Shown here piece after piece: positions 24,897 to 37,800 of a stretch of DNA of 64,000 nucleotides. A model generated the notes under the pieces. It did no database searches. It was not told the origin of the DNA and worked only from the letters and a program-made list of their open reading frames with translations. The number at the start of each line of letters is the position of its first letter. The first letter of the stretch is position 1. A program made the position numbers and the translations under genes. Origin of the DNA: Welwitschia mirabilis (taxonomy: Eukaryota; Gnetophyta; Gnetopsida; Welwitschiales); contig JBOZIK010000001.1 in the NCBI GenBank assembly GCA_051453625.1, positions 254,496,941 through 254,560,940 on the forward strand. Reading direction: 5' to 3'.

Positions 24897-26111
24897 TATT
24901 GTGGATTAGTTTTTATACACTTTGTGTCACTATAATTATTATGATTTTTAAATATCATCCTCAAACACAATTCCTAGTAAATCAAAATCCAAATTTTACA
25001 AATAAATACTAGGACTCCCATTTGTAGTATAGTCCTTATATCTTTCTTCCCAAGAAATAAATATAGTAATGAAACAATAAAAGCATGCAATAAAACCAAT
25101 TTTCATAACTGTTATAGAATGATTTCATATTGTGATAAGAGATCATGTTATTGCTCAATGCCTAAAAGTAGGAATGAGGCATGATTTTAAGATCTAGTAT
25201 GGATATAATAACAAAAATTAAGTTTTAATAACAATAGAGTTTTTCTATATTGATATTATAAAATCCATGTTAAGCATTTATCCCAGATTAAGCATGGTAA
25301 CATAATCTCATTCACCATATAAGTTTTGGTTGAGACTCCTACTCACCTTGGCTCTTATAGCCTTCTATAGAAGCATGAAAAGTAGGATATCACTTTCAAA
25401 TAACATCAAATGATAGTAAACTATAAACTAAGTATAACATAAAATAAATCACTCAAAAATATATAAAAATATTAACATAATTCAATATAGACTAAGCATT
25501 ATAAGTATGAAAAATCACAAAACTTAAAATTAGAGAAATAGGTTAATAAAAATTACATTAAATAAACTCAACTAAATCTTGAGATCTTGTGCTAGTCTTA
25601 GAGGTTAGCCCATTACTAAAGAAAAACTTAGAATAAAGACATGCTAAATGCTCCCCCTAATAATTCCAAGGTTAGTCCAAATAGTTAATAACCCTAAAAG
25701 TGAGGCTAAAATACCCTTTTATAGATTAGAAATTAGGATTAGGATTAGGATTTCATAAATTTTCATAAGAGTTAGCCTCTTTAAATTAGGTCTTTAATAG
25801 CCTCAATGCACTTAACATCTACTCATAGTCCCAAAACATATGAATTAGCAGCAAAGTTCTAATATGATTGATGCCATCAATGGATCCTATTAGAACCTCA
25901 ACTCTATAGCAAGACAACATCTCATCCTTTAGATAAGTTCCTTTAGCCTATTAGAAGCCTACAAAATCAAACATTAGAAGTACAATGTTAGTAAACTATG
26001 AGTTTAGCAATATTGATCACGATAAATATATAGATCTATGACGAGCAAAACTTAACTGTGCTGAATTAGCCTTAATTACTTGAGATAAATGTCATTATTT
26101 GAATGTTATCA
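24897..26111 (-). repeat. 3' LTR of Athila-like element
   Basis: Homologous to 41692-42921 over its full length of about 1.2 kb. On the minus strand it begins TGATAACA. Shared blocks include TAATTATTATGA near the left end, TTGTAGTATAGTCC, and the CCTTTTATAGATTAGAAA promoter block. The left boundary is placed by comparison with the partner and is uncertain by a few bases. Confidence 0.8.
25717..25724 (-). promoter_or_regulatory. TATA box of Athila-like 3' LTR
   Basis: TATAAAAG on the minus strand. The partner LTR has TATAAAATG at the same alignment position (42523-42531). Confidence 0.5.
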
Positions 26112-26269
26112 CATCTCCAACCAACCTTTTTATAGTCTCTTAGAAAAAATAGGTGAAAGTTACATAAAGTGGCAAAAATACAAGTTGAAATCATCCAAGT
26201 AATAAAAAATAGGTGAAAGTTGCATAGTCTCTTAGGGGATCGTTTCCATATAGGTTCTATCTCAATTAT

Positions 26270-26810
26270 CAAATATAGGGGTTTAAGATAAGGAATTATA
26301 AAGCAAATCTAAAATAAGACATAGCAAAGGTAAGTTACTTTTGTATCCTACATGATTGAGTATGGTTTTAAAGAGGCATTTGTACATATCAAAATGTTGG
26401 TTCTCTTAGATTATTCTAATCATGTACAAATGACTATTGTATGATTCAGTTACATGAGACATAGGCAAAATATTATAGATGATAGATCTAATAAGGGTTA
26501 ATTAATTTTTATAAAGGTACTTGCAAGGTAAGACACCCTCCTTATTAGGAGTATATTCAACATTCAAGGCTTTACAATAATGAATAAGTGGGTTTTTGCA
26601 AGTAGGAAAGGTAAATTATCATGATGGATGAGTTTAAAGATCTATTCTAAATCCCTAAAGTAATAGTAAAAGGAATGTGATGAATAAAAGAATGGATTAC
26701 CCAAGGATCTTCGTCATACAAAGTTGCATTTTTATAGAATTTAAGAACCTTCTTATGAAAGTGGTAGATCTATTCTTCCTTAAAAAGTTATCTCCAATGA
26801 TAAGAGTTAA
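26270..26810 (-). pseudogene. Third ORF of Athila-like element (decayed)
   Basis: Minus-strand frames give YKNATLYDEDPWVIHSFIHH near 26640-26770, followed by frame-shifted pieces down to about 26280. It matches the plus-strand fragment at 6140-6840 over several hundred bases at protein level. It lies between the degraded pol region and the 3' LTR, the position of the env-like or extra ORF in Athila-type elements. No signal peptide or membrane span can be judged because of decay, so function is not assigned. Confidence 0.5.
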
Positions 26811-29088
26811 TATTTTGCTAAATAGAAAGATGCATAGAAAGAAAGAAAAGAGAAGAAAATGCTCTCTTCAATGAAAGCTCTTTGTATTTCATTAATGATA
26901 TATTGTAATTTGATCAATGATGAAAAGGGAAAATCAAAAGAAGGAATAAATAGAAAAGAATATAAATGAACAAGATGGAGATATTGATAAGAATAAAGAG
27001 GAAATAAAATGGAAAAAAAGCAAATAATAAATTTTTACGATGAAAAGTATCATACTGTAGAGAAAACATTATAGAACATGATGACTAAGAGACATGAGAT
27101 AGAGCGCAAAGCAATTACATAGATTTGGACAATAACATTGATGAGAAAAGTTAATAGCATTGGTGAGTAGATTAATGTGGGCTTAAAAATGCAAAAATAT
27201 AAGGTACAAAGGTTACAAGAGACTAAAGGTAAAGTTCATTTAAGACTTTAAGATCAAGTTTACATAGAAATACTGTGAAATTGTAATCGTCAAATAATTG
27301 GATTTCACTAGTGGTTGAGATTAATTTGGCCTATATTGAGTCTTAGATAGAGGACTCATGTCATAAGAAATATAATTATGCTTTTTTATGTTCTTTATCA
27401 TGGATAAAAATATGGCCTTTTATGGATTGAAATGTTGAATGTAAATAAGAATGGAATGAATAAAAAAGGGTGATAAACCCACCATGCATCCTATGAATGA
27501 AGGAGACTCATGAAATGCAAGATAATGGCCTAATTTTTGTTTTTTAAAATTTGAATAAATCTATTAGAGGAGAAAGAAAAGCGTTAATAAGAAAATTTTG
27601 CAAAATCTAGGAGTAGTAAAGAATCTCAAGTTAAACTTTATTAAAGCAAGCATGTCATAAGATTTCTCTATGATCACCTTAGTTTCATTCTAATTCCCTT
27701 CTACAAACATCAGTGATTCTTTTAAGAATTCTAGAATTTTGAGTATTTAGTATTATAACACTTTATTCTAATACATTTAATATGTTTTTCATGAAAAAAT
27801 TACTATTACATTCCTAACTAGTTCTTATAGCTCAATGTAATTGAATGTACCACAAATGAGCTACATTGCCAACAAGCATCCATATTTCCAATGTAGTTAA
27901 CTAAATCCAATGATAATAATCATAAAAAAATGTGCATTTAAGAGCTTCAATTTTTTTTTTTTGGGTTATATTTCCTTTGCGCTCTTTCCTTGTCTCTTTC
28001 TCTCTCTGTCTTTTTCTTTTTTAATAATAATCACTTAAGAGGATCATTAAATAGTTAGTCTAATTGAGAGATAATATCATTTCATTAAATTTCTTAAAAT
28101 GAAATAACATCATGGAAGTAGAAAATCACCTTTTTTTCTTAAGACTAACCAAATTATAAAGCTTAAATAGATGCAATATTTAACAAGAAAATGAAAATTC
28201 TTAAAAAGTAAGAACTTACAAATCTTTATAAAACTTTGAAGTAACAAAAGTTATTTTATTATTGATTTCTTTGGAAATACCATAAACTAGAATCATTGAG
28301 TTTCATAAATTCATAATAGGATGGATGAGGTGGATGATTGATTAATCATATGAATTTATATGAGTGTGGAAGGGATGGATGGTAATTTTTAATAAGTAAT
28401 GGTTTATGGAAGTTTTTATGATAGGTACACATCAGATAATTCATGTTTAGTGGGGTATAAATCTAATAATCTTGAAACAAACTTGTTAAGAAACTACTAC
28501 ATCTATCATTTTGCAATAAAACCACGTGTTCTTTAAACAAGGTTCCTCACTGTATCTTAGATAAATAGGTTTTGGAATGTGTAGGAATTATTTAATTTGC
28601 ATTTCATACATAGAGTAGTCATCCTTTAGTTTCTTTTCCAAAAAAAAAAAAAAAAAAAACCAAGATTTAAGTGTTAAGAATTAGTTGGATAGTTTCATTA
28701 AGATAAACATAATGCATGAGGATACTATAATCAATATGTTTATATACATAAAGAGTCCATTATAAAAGTTGTTTGTGCTTTCTCAAAAGATCTAGTAAAA
28801 TACTTTTTAAAGATTAGGATAAATTTGACATAAGAATAAATAGAAAATTTGAATTATCACTTGAGAAGGCATAATTAATGTTACTTAGAAGTATTCTTAA
28901 CTCAACAAAATTTTTATCATTTAAATCACAAATTAAATCATGTTCACAAGATTAAGATAAGAAAAACAAAACATTTTTTATGTGATGAGATGATCAAGAT
29001 GAATAAATTCACTCCTAACATGTCAACATGCTCAAAACAATCATCACTCAAAGGAATTTTTATTATATGAAAGATATTAAGCTCAAAA
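26811..29088 (-). other. Interior of Athila-like element, pol not recognisable
   Basis: This 2.3 kb should carry RT, RNase H and integrase if the element were complete, but no YxDD, RNase H or HHCC motif was found on the minus strand. It contains a 20-base poly-A run (28640-28659). The element is about 8.7 kb without the nested insertion, shorter than the usual 10-12 kb of Athila, so pol may be partly deleted. Confidence 0.45.
28640..28659. repeat. Poly-A run (A20)
   Basis: Twenty consecutive A. No adjacent target duplication or SINE/LINE body was seen. Confidence 0.95.
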
Positions 29089-29093
29089 ATTAT
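29089..29093. other. Target site duplication ATTAT, left (gypsy element)
   Basis: ATTAT is identical to 38428-38432, each copy directly abutting an outer LTR end of the gypsy element. Confidence 0.85.
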
Positions 29094-29503
29094 TGTAATG
29101 TTCCATTTAGCCATTTTAAAATGATTTCTTTATAAATAGGAATATATAAATATTATGCCACGATCAATAACAATAATAAGGAATAATTTCAAAAAAGGTA
29201 GACTTTATTATTGATAGCATCATATTACATTCCTTATCATTAGCCAATAACCCTAGACCAAGGGTCAAAGGTAAAGACATGGACTATGACCTGAGTTTCC
29301 CTCATACAGCCTTAGAGGATTAGCCAAGTTTTTCATCAGTTAATCCATCTAGTCTATCCACTTTCACCTAATGCGATAAGCTTAAATAGAAAAATAAAGG
29401 ACAGTTTTACATATTTGGGTATACCCATTCATAACAACTTATTAATCATTGTCCTTTATCATCTTTAACATACTTTTACAAATAGTGAATTTCAAACATT
29501 ACA
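29094..29503 (-). repeat. 3' LTR of Ty3/gypsy element
   Basis: A 410-bp LTR homologous to 38022-38427. Its ends form a perfect 9-bp inverted repeat (TGTAATGTT ... AACATTACA). Internal shared blocks include TAAATATTATGCCA and CTTATCATTAGCCAATA. Confidence 0.93.
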
Positions 29504-29513
29504 TCAAGCACAA

Positions 29514-29527
29514 CTTCTCCTCTTCTT
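29514..29527 (-). other. Polypurine tract of gypsy element
   Basis: On the minus strand AAGAAGAGGAGAAG, ten bases inside the 3' LTR. Confidence 0.6.
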
Positions 29528-29789
29528 ACGCTATTCGTGTAGGCATGCTTGTCTAGATTATTTTTTGTATTATCTACAAAACATAAGAAAATAAAAACAT
29601 CGTACATTAAGGAATGCATGGAAAATTTAGAAAGTAACATATCACATCTCATTAAAAAGTTTGGGAAATGTCTTCTATGTATTGTTCTTGTTTTTTCAAC
29701 TTTGTTGATTATAATTGATCCATTAGATGAGTACTTCCTTTACATTTTTATTTGTTAATTTATTAGTTCTGGTATTTAAGACCTTTTTG

Positions 29790-31400
29790 GATTGGACAAT
29801 AAAGATAAGGTTGGATCTGAGCATAATATGCTATCATTTCAAGCTATAGTCCTAGCTCTTATCCTCATAATAAGATTTCAACATGCTAACATGAAATACT
29901 AGGTGAATCTGAGACATTCATAAGGGTAATCCTAATCTATAGGGTAGGTTTCTTATTCTTTTGATAATCTTGAATGGACCATAATACTGAGGAGCTATCT
30001 TGCTATAATTCCCCATTTTTAGAGATTTTCTTTCTAGCTTGATCTTCAAAATTTCTTATTTACTAACTTGGAATATGTAGGTCTAATGTTTTTTACCATA
30101 ATATTTCTTGTACTAGTCTTGAGTAACTTATAGGTCTCTTTTTACTTTGGTAATCATCTCTTCCATAGATTTTATCTTAGATGGTATATTCCTCTTTAAT
30201 CTTTGTGGAATATGGGACCATGTGACAAGGGTACAGTAGTTTTTGCCATATATTACTTCAAACAACAAACATTGAATTAAGGTATGAAAAGTCTAGTTGT
30301 AAGAAAACTTAGTTAGGCACAAGTAGTTCCTCTGTTATTTAGGTTTTCCAGCCACGTAGCATCATAGAGTATCTTCCAAAATGAGATTTAGCCATTTTGT
30401 TTGACCATCTATTTCTGGGTGATATGTAGTACTAAGACTACATTTAGTGCCCAATTGACGAAAGAAACTTTGCTAGAAGTTGAATAAGATTTTTGAATTG
30501 CAATTGGATATAATAACTTAAGGTGAATCATGTAACTTAAAAACTTCTTGCACAAATCATAGGGTCAATTCTCTGGCCATGTTAGAGCTTTATATTACAA
30601 TGAAATAGGCCATCTTAATCAACTTATCTTCATAAATAAAAATCGCATCATGTTGTCTATTAATGAGAGGAAACCCAGTGAAGAAATCCTTGGAGATTTC
30701 TTCCCATTTCCACTTTGGTATTCCTAATGATTAAAGGAGTTTAGTGGGTCTTCCCCACTCAATCTTTGTTTATTGGTAGATGGAATAATTACAAATATAC
30801 TTCTTCAAATCTGCCTTCATCCTTGGAGATTTCTTCCCATTTCCACTTTGGTATTTCTAATGATTAAAGGAGTTCATTGGGTCTTCCCCACTCAATCTTC
30901 GTTTATTGGTAGATGGAATAATTACAAATATACTTCTTCAAATCTGCCTTCATTTTAGGTTAAAAGTAGTACTTTCTCAATTGATGATAATTTCAGATGA
31001 ATCTGGGGTACCTTGCATAGGGAACTTTATGTAGTTCAAACATCAACTTCCTTCTTCATGGACCTTATGGAATACAAAGACATTAGCCTTTTAGTAAGTA
31101 TCCATCTCATGAAATGGTGTATGTATTGACTTATTTCTCTTCTTAGATTAACTAATGTATGTATTTGAACTATGTATTATCAGTTATGGATGTCTTAAGA
31201 AAAACTGATAAATTTGATGTAATAGTAGTGTATAGCATGCACCACATTCTACTTAGGACACTTGCAAATTTATTCTTCTTTTCTAGGGTGTACTATAGTT
31301 TGAAGTCATATTTTGCAAGTAGTTCATGCCATCTTTTCTGTCACATATTCAAAAGAAGCTATTTTTAAAAATATTTCAAGCTTTTATGGTATATTTTAAG
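29790..31400 (-). pseudogene. Ty3/gypsy integrase, decayed
   Basis: Read leftward on the minus strand. The core's terminal part appears near 30330-30500 as GTKCSLSTTYHPEMDGQTK, the hallmark HPQTDGQTE-type motif preceding the third catalytic residue. The C-terminal domain near 29870-30010 has SLKMGNYSKIAPQYYGPFKI and FHVSMLKSY, the gypsy integrase C-terminal module. Stops are frequent. A 133-bp tandem duplication (30688-30953) lies inside the core region. The stretch nearer RT (about 31000-31400) is too decayed to place the zinc domain with certainty. Ty3/gypsy order (RT before integrase) is respected. Confidence 0.85.
30688..30953. repeat. 133-bp tandem duplication
   Basis: Copy 1 spans 30688-30820 and copy 2 spans 30821-30953, with four differences counted by hand. 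This is far more similar than the LTRs around it, so it arose well after the element was inserted, or it is an assembly duplicate. Confidence 0.9.
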
Positions 31401-31479
31401 CAAGAATTCTCCTTCTAATAGGTAATGTTTCCAAATCTTTAAGACATGCAGTATGGCTACTAGTTTGAGATTGTGGATG

Positions 31480-32760
31480 GAATAGATCTTCTTATGTTGA
31501 TGTTGATGTTCATGATTCATAGGCAATCACTTAATCATATTGGCTTAGTACAATTTCTATACCTTGAGTAAAAGCATGAATGATAACTATGAATGCTTTA
31601 TTCATGTCTGTAATTTTAAGAATAAATGCAGTTGTAAGCAATAGCTTCAGCCTAAGAAATATCTCATTATATTTATCATCAAATTTGAATGTAGATGTTA
31701 ATTTAGTTAAGTCTGTCAGTGGTGTTGCAAGTTAAGAGAATCATGGGATGAATTTTTGATAGAATCCAGTCAATCTTAAGAAGCTTCAAAGTTGTGTGGC
31801 ATCCTTTAGTTCTGACCATTCCCTTATAGTCTATACTTTGACTGGACTAGTTGTAGTTCCTTTTCTAGAAATGGTGTACCCTAGGTAGTTGATTTATATT
31901 TGGTAAAAATCACATTTTCTCAATTTAGCTTTAAAGTCATTCTTAGTTAGGACCTATAAAAATTGCTATAGGTAGGTAACATGATCATCTCAGCTTTTGG
32001 AGTACACCATAATATCGTTTAAAAACACAAATATAAACTTATCTAGATAAGGTCAAGAAATATCATTCATTAAACTCATAAAATAAGCAAGAGCATTTGT
32101 CAATCTAAAGGGTATCACTATGAACTCATAATTGTTTTGTAGATATCTTCTTCTTTAATGCAGATTTGATGATACATAGACTTTAAGTCAATCTTTGAGA
32201 AGAATTTAACTCCTTAAAGTTGATCTAATGAGTTGACAATTCTTGGTAAAGTATACTTACTCTTAATGGTCATCTTTTTTAGCTATTTTTAGTCAATTCA
32301 GAGTTGCAAGGTGTCATCCTTTTTCTTCACAAAGTGTATTAGGACTTTCTAAGATAACATACTAGGGCGAATCTTGCCTTTTAAAAGTAAATGTTTGATT
32401 TGTAGTTTTAATTCTCTTAGCTCTATTATTTAAATTGATAGGGAGCTTGTGCTATCATGAATTAGATCAATTCCATGCTGTACTTTTCTCTTTGCTGATA
32501 GTGTCTTTGAATTTTCAAACATACTAAGAAATTATTATAGTTCTATTGGTAATGTATGATCATCTTCGCTATTTTTTACCTATATTATAGCAATGAACAC
32601 CTATCTCCTTTTAACATCTTTGGATATCTACTTGGGTGAGATCAAGAAAAGATTCTTATTCCCTTACTCCTTCTTTAAGATTCATTCTCTAAATAAAGTT
32701 ATTGGCAATAAAGTGTGTTGGTAAAAATTGATTTGGATATTGTATCTAAATAAGCAAGGA
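31480..32760 (-). pseudogene. Ty3/gypsy reverse transcriptase and RNase H, decayed
   Basis: Read leftward on the minus strand. An IDLIHDSTSS stretch (about 32440-32475) and FVKKKDD open the RT, then YTLPRIVNSLDQL and FSKIDLKSMYHQI (about 32160-32260). LTNALAYFMSLMNDI and the catalytic site follow. The catalytic site, normally (F/Y)xDD, reads FLND at 32014-32025, so the first Asp is Asn. A thumb-connection stretch (LRLTGFYQKFI) follows. The RNase H start near 31590 has His-Ala-Phe where Asp-Ala-Ser is usual. Stops are common. The RT is certainly inactive. Confidence 0.9.
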
Positions 32761-33089
32761 ATTCATAAGATGGCATGGTATTCTCCAATATAAAAATTAT
32801 AGAACTTGTCCCTAAAGTATAAGTTATAAATGGTTTAGTTGATGAGGGTAACTCTCATTATAGATTTTTTTTCCTTAAAAGGGGTGATGTTTAATTTATA
32901 AAATAATGGTGAAGGAATACAATTGTAGAAGGTATTACTATCTACTAGGAATGAGACAAAGAAAAATAAAATTTGACATACAATACTTATTATGAGTTTC
33001 ACTTATTTAGATGGTAGCATATAATATTTTTGGTTGTGGGGCTAAATTTTATGACACTTGAGCCTAGTTGTTCTAATTAAAGTTTGGTG
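32761..33089 (-). pseudogene. Ty3/gypsy protease region, unresolved
   Basis: The interval between the gag zinc knuckle and RT is where the aspartic protease belongs. No clear DTG or DSG motif can be read through the stops, so it is named by position only. Confidence 0.4.
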
Positions 33090-34030
33090 CTCAAGCTTTA
33101 GATGGATAATTTCTAGCAATATAACCTTTCTTGTAACATTCACAATAAGTAATATTCGTTCTGAATGTTTCACATGCTAGTGGTATGTTTGTCATGTTAT
33201 ATCTATCCATGTATGAATTGTAAGGCTTGTTTCATCAATTTTCCTACACTTAAAGGTCATGTCTCATTTTACAGTAGATATCTTTAGTTGATTTGCTTTC
33301 CAAAGTGTGAAGAATGCTTTTGAGTTTGGGTGGTAAATTACTAATAAAACTACTGATCAATTATTTTATAGAGAATTTCTTCTGATATTTTATTAAGTGC
33401 TGAAATTCAGACTAATATTCATTGAGTGGCATTCTCCAAGATAGAAGCATTCGAATTCTACCTTTTGATCTTTAATAAAATCTTCATGAATGAATTTTTT
33501 CTTAGATTCCTTTATGAAGGTGTTCTAAGAGACTCATTGTGGATGCTTTTATTAGCATCAAGACCACCATTCTTGTGCATTCCTTCTAAGAAAGACGATG
33601 ACATATGCACATATTATTTCTAGTAGAACATTCCAAAGGTCAATGTAGTTTTCTATTTATTAAATCTAGGGAATGGCTTCTTTACTTATTCTTACTTTAC
33701 CTTTGTAGGTCTTGAGGTGTATCATCTTAGCAATTTTTTCTCCTTCCCATTGTTCTGCATTAGAATTGTTTGCTCGATGAGACAGTAAGGCTTGAAGATT
33801 TGTCTCTATGTTTAGTAGTTTTATTTGAATGTGCTAGTTGAAGTATTTTATTTTGAGGTAGATGGTTTTTCTTGGGATGCCTTTAGGTTTTGTTCAATTA
33901 GTTTTTCTTCTAAGTAAGAGGAAAAGTTTTTGATTTTGTTGGTAATAAGTTTGTTCTAAGAGCGAATGTGGTCTACTTGTGTTTTTATTTCATCATTCTT
34001 TCACTTACCCTTTATTCCATGGTGCATCAA
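33090..34030 (-). pseudogene. Ty3/gypsy gag, decayed
   Basis: Minus-strand frames hold a retrotransposon-gag-like stretch. A MPLNEY-type segment near 33420 corresponds to the SV.EYE region, and LPPKLKSILHTLESK lies at about 33300-33345. The C-terminal zinc knuckle near 33100-33165 reads YCECYKKGYIARNYPSK. There the CX2CX4HX4C pattern is damaged: the histidine and the last cysteine are Tyr, and cysteine spacing is altered. Upstream sequence to about 34030 is gag-like but weak. Confidence 0.75.
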
Positions 34031-34259
34031 TTAATTCTACATCCTTCTAAACTCATACAATTACTTTTTTTCTCCTATTTCTTGGATTAGTCATCCTTTT
34101 TTATGGTGGGTAATATGTTCTTTTTATAGTATAGTTGTAAGAGTTAGATATCTATAGCTAAGTGGTGGTTAGAGAACTAGTTAGTAGTTTTTATAACAAT
34201 CCATGATGACATGGATTTCATTAGTGATAACTTTTAAAGAGGTATGTTACTAAGTACTT

Positions 34260-35110
34260 CAAGTGTGACATTAGATGATACACAAGTATTAAGGTCAATC
34301 TATGACATTGGATATCCAAGTGTGATATTAGACATCCAAGTTTGACATCGAACACTCAAGTGTAACGTTAGGGCTTCTATGTAGAGCAAGCTCGAGGAAG
34401 GTGATAAGCATTGGAGTCAAATGGGAGATGCCAAGATCTCATCGGGGCAAGTGCAACGTCGACCACCAAAGTGCTGCATCAGACATTCAAGTGCAACATC
34501 AGAGACCTCTGTCATAGGAAAACTAGAGTATGTTAGGCTATTCTTGGGGTAAACAAGAGGTGCCAAGAACTTGCAAAAGCAAATGTAATATCAGAAACTT
34601 AAGTGTGACATCAGTCATCCAAGTACGATGTTAGATAACTATGCAATAAGCAAACTAGAGTAGAGCATGTTATGTAAGGCACAAACAAGAGATTCTAGGA
34701 GGATTATAGAAGTAAGTATGATGTTGGGCATCCAAGTGTGACATCGGACATACAAGTGCAACATCAAAGATCTTTGTCCTAGATAAAATAGAGTAAAGCA
34801 GGCTATGCTTGGGGTAAACAAGAGGTGTTGGGAGCTTGCAGAAGCAAGTGCAATGTTGAGCACTTAAGTGTAACATCCGACATCTAAGTACAATGTTAGA
34901 GACCCAATTGTGACATTGGACCTTCTTTTGAGAATAATTTTAAAGTAGGACATGAAGTTCCATGGCTTATGAAAGGCATCAGAGTGTTACAAACTCAAGT
35001 AGAACATGAGGCTATCGAGTGAAATATTAGACACTCTAGTGCAAATTTAGACACTCGAGTGTAACTTTAGACACTCAAGTGTGACAGTAACCTTCTAAGT
35101 ATGACATTAT
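34260..35110. repeat. Nested tandem repeat, ~135-bp and ~20-bp periods
   Basis: The short unit resembles AAGTGTGACATCGGACATCC and recurs many times. A longer unit including GGGGTAAACAAGAGGTG and a TAGAGTA-type block recurs at about 34382, 34515, 34650, 34788 and weakly 34921, spacing 132-138 bp. The array is richer in CpG than its surroundings. Confidence 0.8.
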
Positions 35111-35699
35111 CATTAACTTCAGATTTGGTATCTAACTATGGTTTTAACTGTAATTCACTTTTACTTAACCTCAAATTAGCTAGTACTCTTAACCATAGTT
35201 TAACTTTACTCGTATGATTATTTAACCCTAGATCTACTTTTATAGATACCTCATGGATCCCTTATCTCATTTTGATCATGTCACAATCAAGTGGTAATCT
35301 TTACCTTTCCTTTTCTTACTACCATTCTTTTCACGTTCCTTGTTCTTTTATCTTTTAATGATTCTGTTGTATATTTTTATCACATTTTTGTAGGTCTTTG
35401 GCATCGTTTCAGTACTCTTAACTTTCTATAAGTACTGCTTATCCTCTAATGTTTCTTCATTGTAGCAATTACATCTTTAAGTTATGGCTTAAAGACTATG
35501 TCCCACTATTTTTTGAAATTCTACCAATGTCATGTCTATAGAATTGAAGATATAACAATGAGTTACAGAAGAAGGTTTCTTGTAGATTTTCTCCTTTAAT
35601 CTCATAGACTTATGTGATTTTCCTTCTTTCTATCTCTAACATTCAACTACCCTTTACATTCTTGATTCTTTTTATACTTCTTTCAATTCTCATATAGGC

Positions 35700-37800
35700 A
35701 CCATAACCCATCCTCTTCATAGTTTCATTTAGGTTTCAAAGGAAAGTATATGGTTGGTTTTTAATTTAAGCCAAGGTAATCACATTCCTCCTAATGTTTC
35801 TTGTTCTAATGAAGACTTTCATTATTTCATGAAAAACCATGTAGATGACTTCATATGTGTGTGGGAGGTTGATACGCATCAACATGGGGTATTCACTACT
35901 AATTTAACTACCCCTTACTTCATGACTTATGGTCAACCTATTGTAGGCAGAGCCTTCTTCCATAACCAAATTATTGAGATGCCCACTTATATAATTTATT
36001 TATCATAATTTTTGATTAAAAGTGTTTTACTAGATTGGGATTCTATTGTTTGTTCTTCCACTCTTTCTTAATTGACATGCATAAAGAGAAATGGGGATAA
36101 GGGTGTGTGTTTTTGTGCATATATTTTACTTAATTTATATGTTTCTTCTACGAGTATTAGTGGTTTACAACCCTTAATATCTTCAAATGCTAATATGTCC
36201 TTCATCTTACTTCCTCATGAAATTTCTGCCCATTCTTTGCTTCATTCTTGATCTTCTTAGCCCATGGAGGGCAAAGGTTATGGGAGTTTTGACCTTGAAG
36301 ATACATCTTAAGGTACTTTTTCTATTCCATCTAAGGTATGGATCTTTATACCAGAAGTTTTAAGAGCATATGTATTTATGATAACTCTTCTTCTATTTGT
36401 TTTTGTGTTATAGATGAGTAATGCTTCATCTTTGCATGTCTCTTTCCATAATAAAAGGGATAATGTTCCTATTAATCACCCAATACCTAAGGAACTTGAA
36501 GAAAATGAATCCTTCCTTAGCTTTACTCAGCATCATCGGTCCTGTGGAGTATTATTTACCTTCCTTTGGCTTCGTCTTCCTTCATTTCTTTCTTTATTTA
36601 TCATGATACTTACATAGGATCTTGTCTCCGCTCCTTCCTGCTCCACCTCCTCAACTACTTTTTGTTTTAGGTATCATTCTTAAAACTTTGGTGAAGGATG
36701 ATCTTAAATTCACCACATTGCCTTTAAAGAAGCTTTTCATTCACTAGTTAAGAAATGACTATATAGTAGTAAGTAATTATTTTTCTTCTGTTCCTTCCAT
36801 TAGGCTCTTGATCAATTTGTTGTTTTCTCTTAATTTCCATGACACAAGGTCCTAAATGATTTTGATGAATTCATGAATTAGGGGAATATATCCTATTCTA
36901 TCTCCTACTTTCAGCCTCCTAGACAGAGTCTACTGATTATCTAGAAGTCTCTAGAACCTTCTCGACGTCTACTTGCTATTTTCTAGACCATTTCTCATAA
37001 GCAGGATTAGATATTCTACTGCACTAATCAATTGTTAGTAGGAGTGGAGACTATTTACTTGAAGTTTAAGGAGCTCATGAATCAGTGGGGTAAGCATTAA
37101 ATTCTTTTTAGTTTATTACATACAAAGGTTACTCATCCATTTCACTTTAATGATGTTTATGCTTATCATTATTTTAAAGCAATAGATTTAGTGCAAGATT
37201 TTGTCTATGTGTTTTACCTTCCATTTTCCTTTGAAGTAAGAATAACCTTCTTCACTCCAAGATTTTTATAACTTAGTCAACATGATGGAGTCCTTCTACT
37301 ATATGGCTCGATATTAGATGGCGGAACAGGAGTCTATGAGTGAGTTCCTGTGCATACTAGAAACTCAGGTGAAAAACATGTGACTTTCTGAGAAGAAATT
37401 GTGGACATATGCTTTCCAGATTGTGGCTTTGGAGGAGAGTTAGGGTGCTCTGTCTGCTCACTTGACAAACAGTAAGAGGATAATTTAGGCTTGTGTAGAT
37501 AATTTGGCCATTACCATCGATGACATCAATATTTCATACCATGGTAGCGAGCTCTCTGAGGAGCATCTTTTATAGACTTTAATAGCTTGTAGTAAGCTTT
37601 ATATAAAGCTTTATAAGTAGCCATATCCTATCGTCGAGGCAAATTCTATGGCAGATTCTTCTTCTATTCAGATTAATACTACATTGGTTCCTCATACTAC
37701 TAGTGAGATGGAGGTAATTCTGAGTGATATGGAGTCACTTGTTCTAGGTGTAGAGGGTCATAATATTATTCCATTTTCTATGGAGGACCTTCTGCTTTCT
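35700..37800 (+). pseudogene. Plus-strand gene-like region, unknown
   Basis: Several plus-strand stretches look coding. An 84-codon frame lies at 35754-36008. A frame from 36414 is preceded by an intron-like segment (GTACTTTTTC at about 36312 to TTATAG at 36413). A Glu/Leu-rich stretch with MAEQESMSEFLCILETQV at about 37318-37370 continues with few stops to about 37800. The composition (helical, acidic, poorly conserved) is like the filler ORFs of large plant retroelements, but no named family is recognised. Captured host sequence or a non-autonomous retroelement interior are both possible. Confidence 0.4.

Noticed and set aside
28640-28659. Poly-A run as the tail of a retroposon or SINE
   Set aside because: No target duplication, promoter boxes or LINE/SINE body next to it.
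35271-35300. Second primer binding site (AAGTGGTAATC) for a nested plus-strand element
   Set aside because: The match to the initiator-Met complement is weak and no LTR pair brackets the segment.
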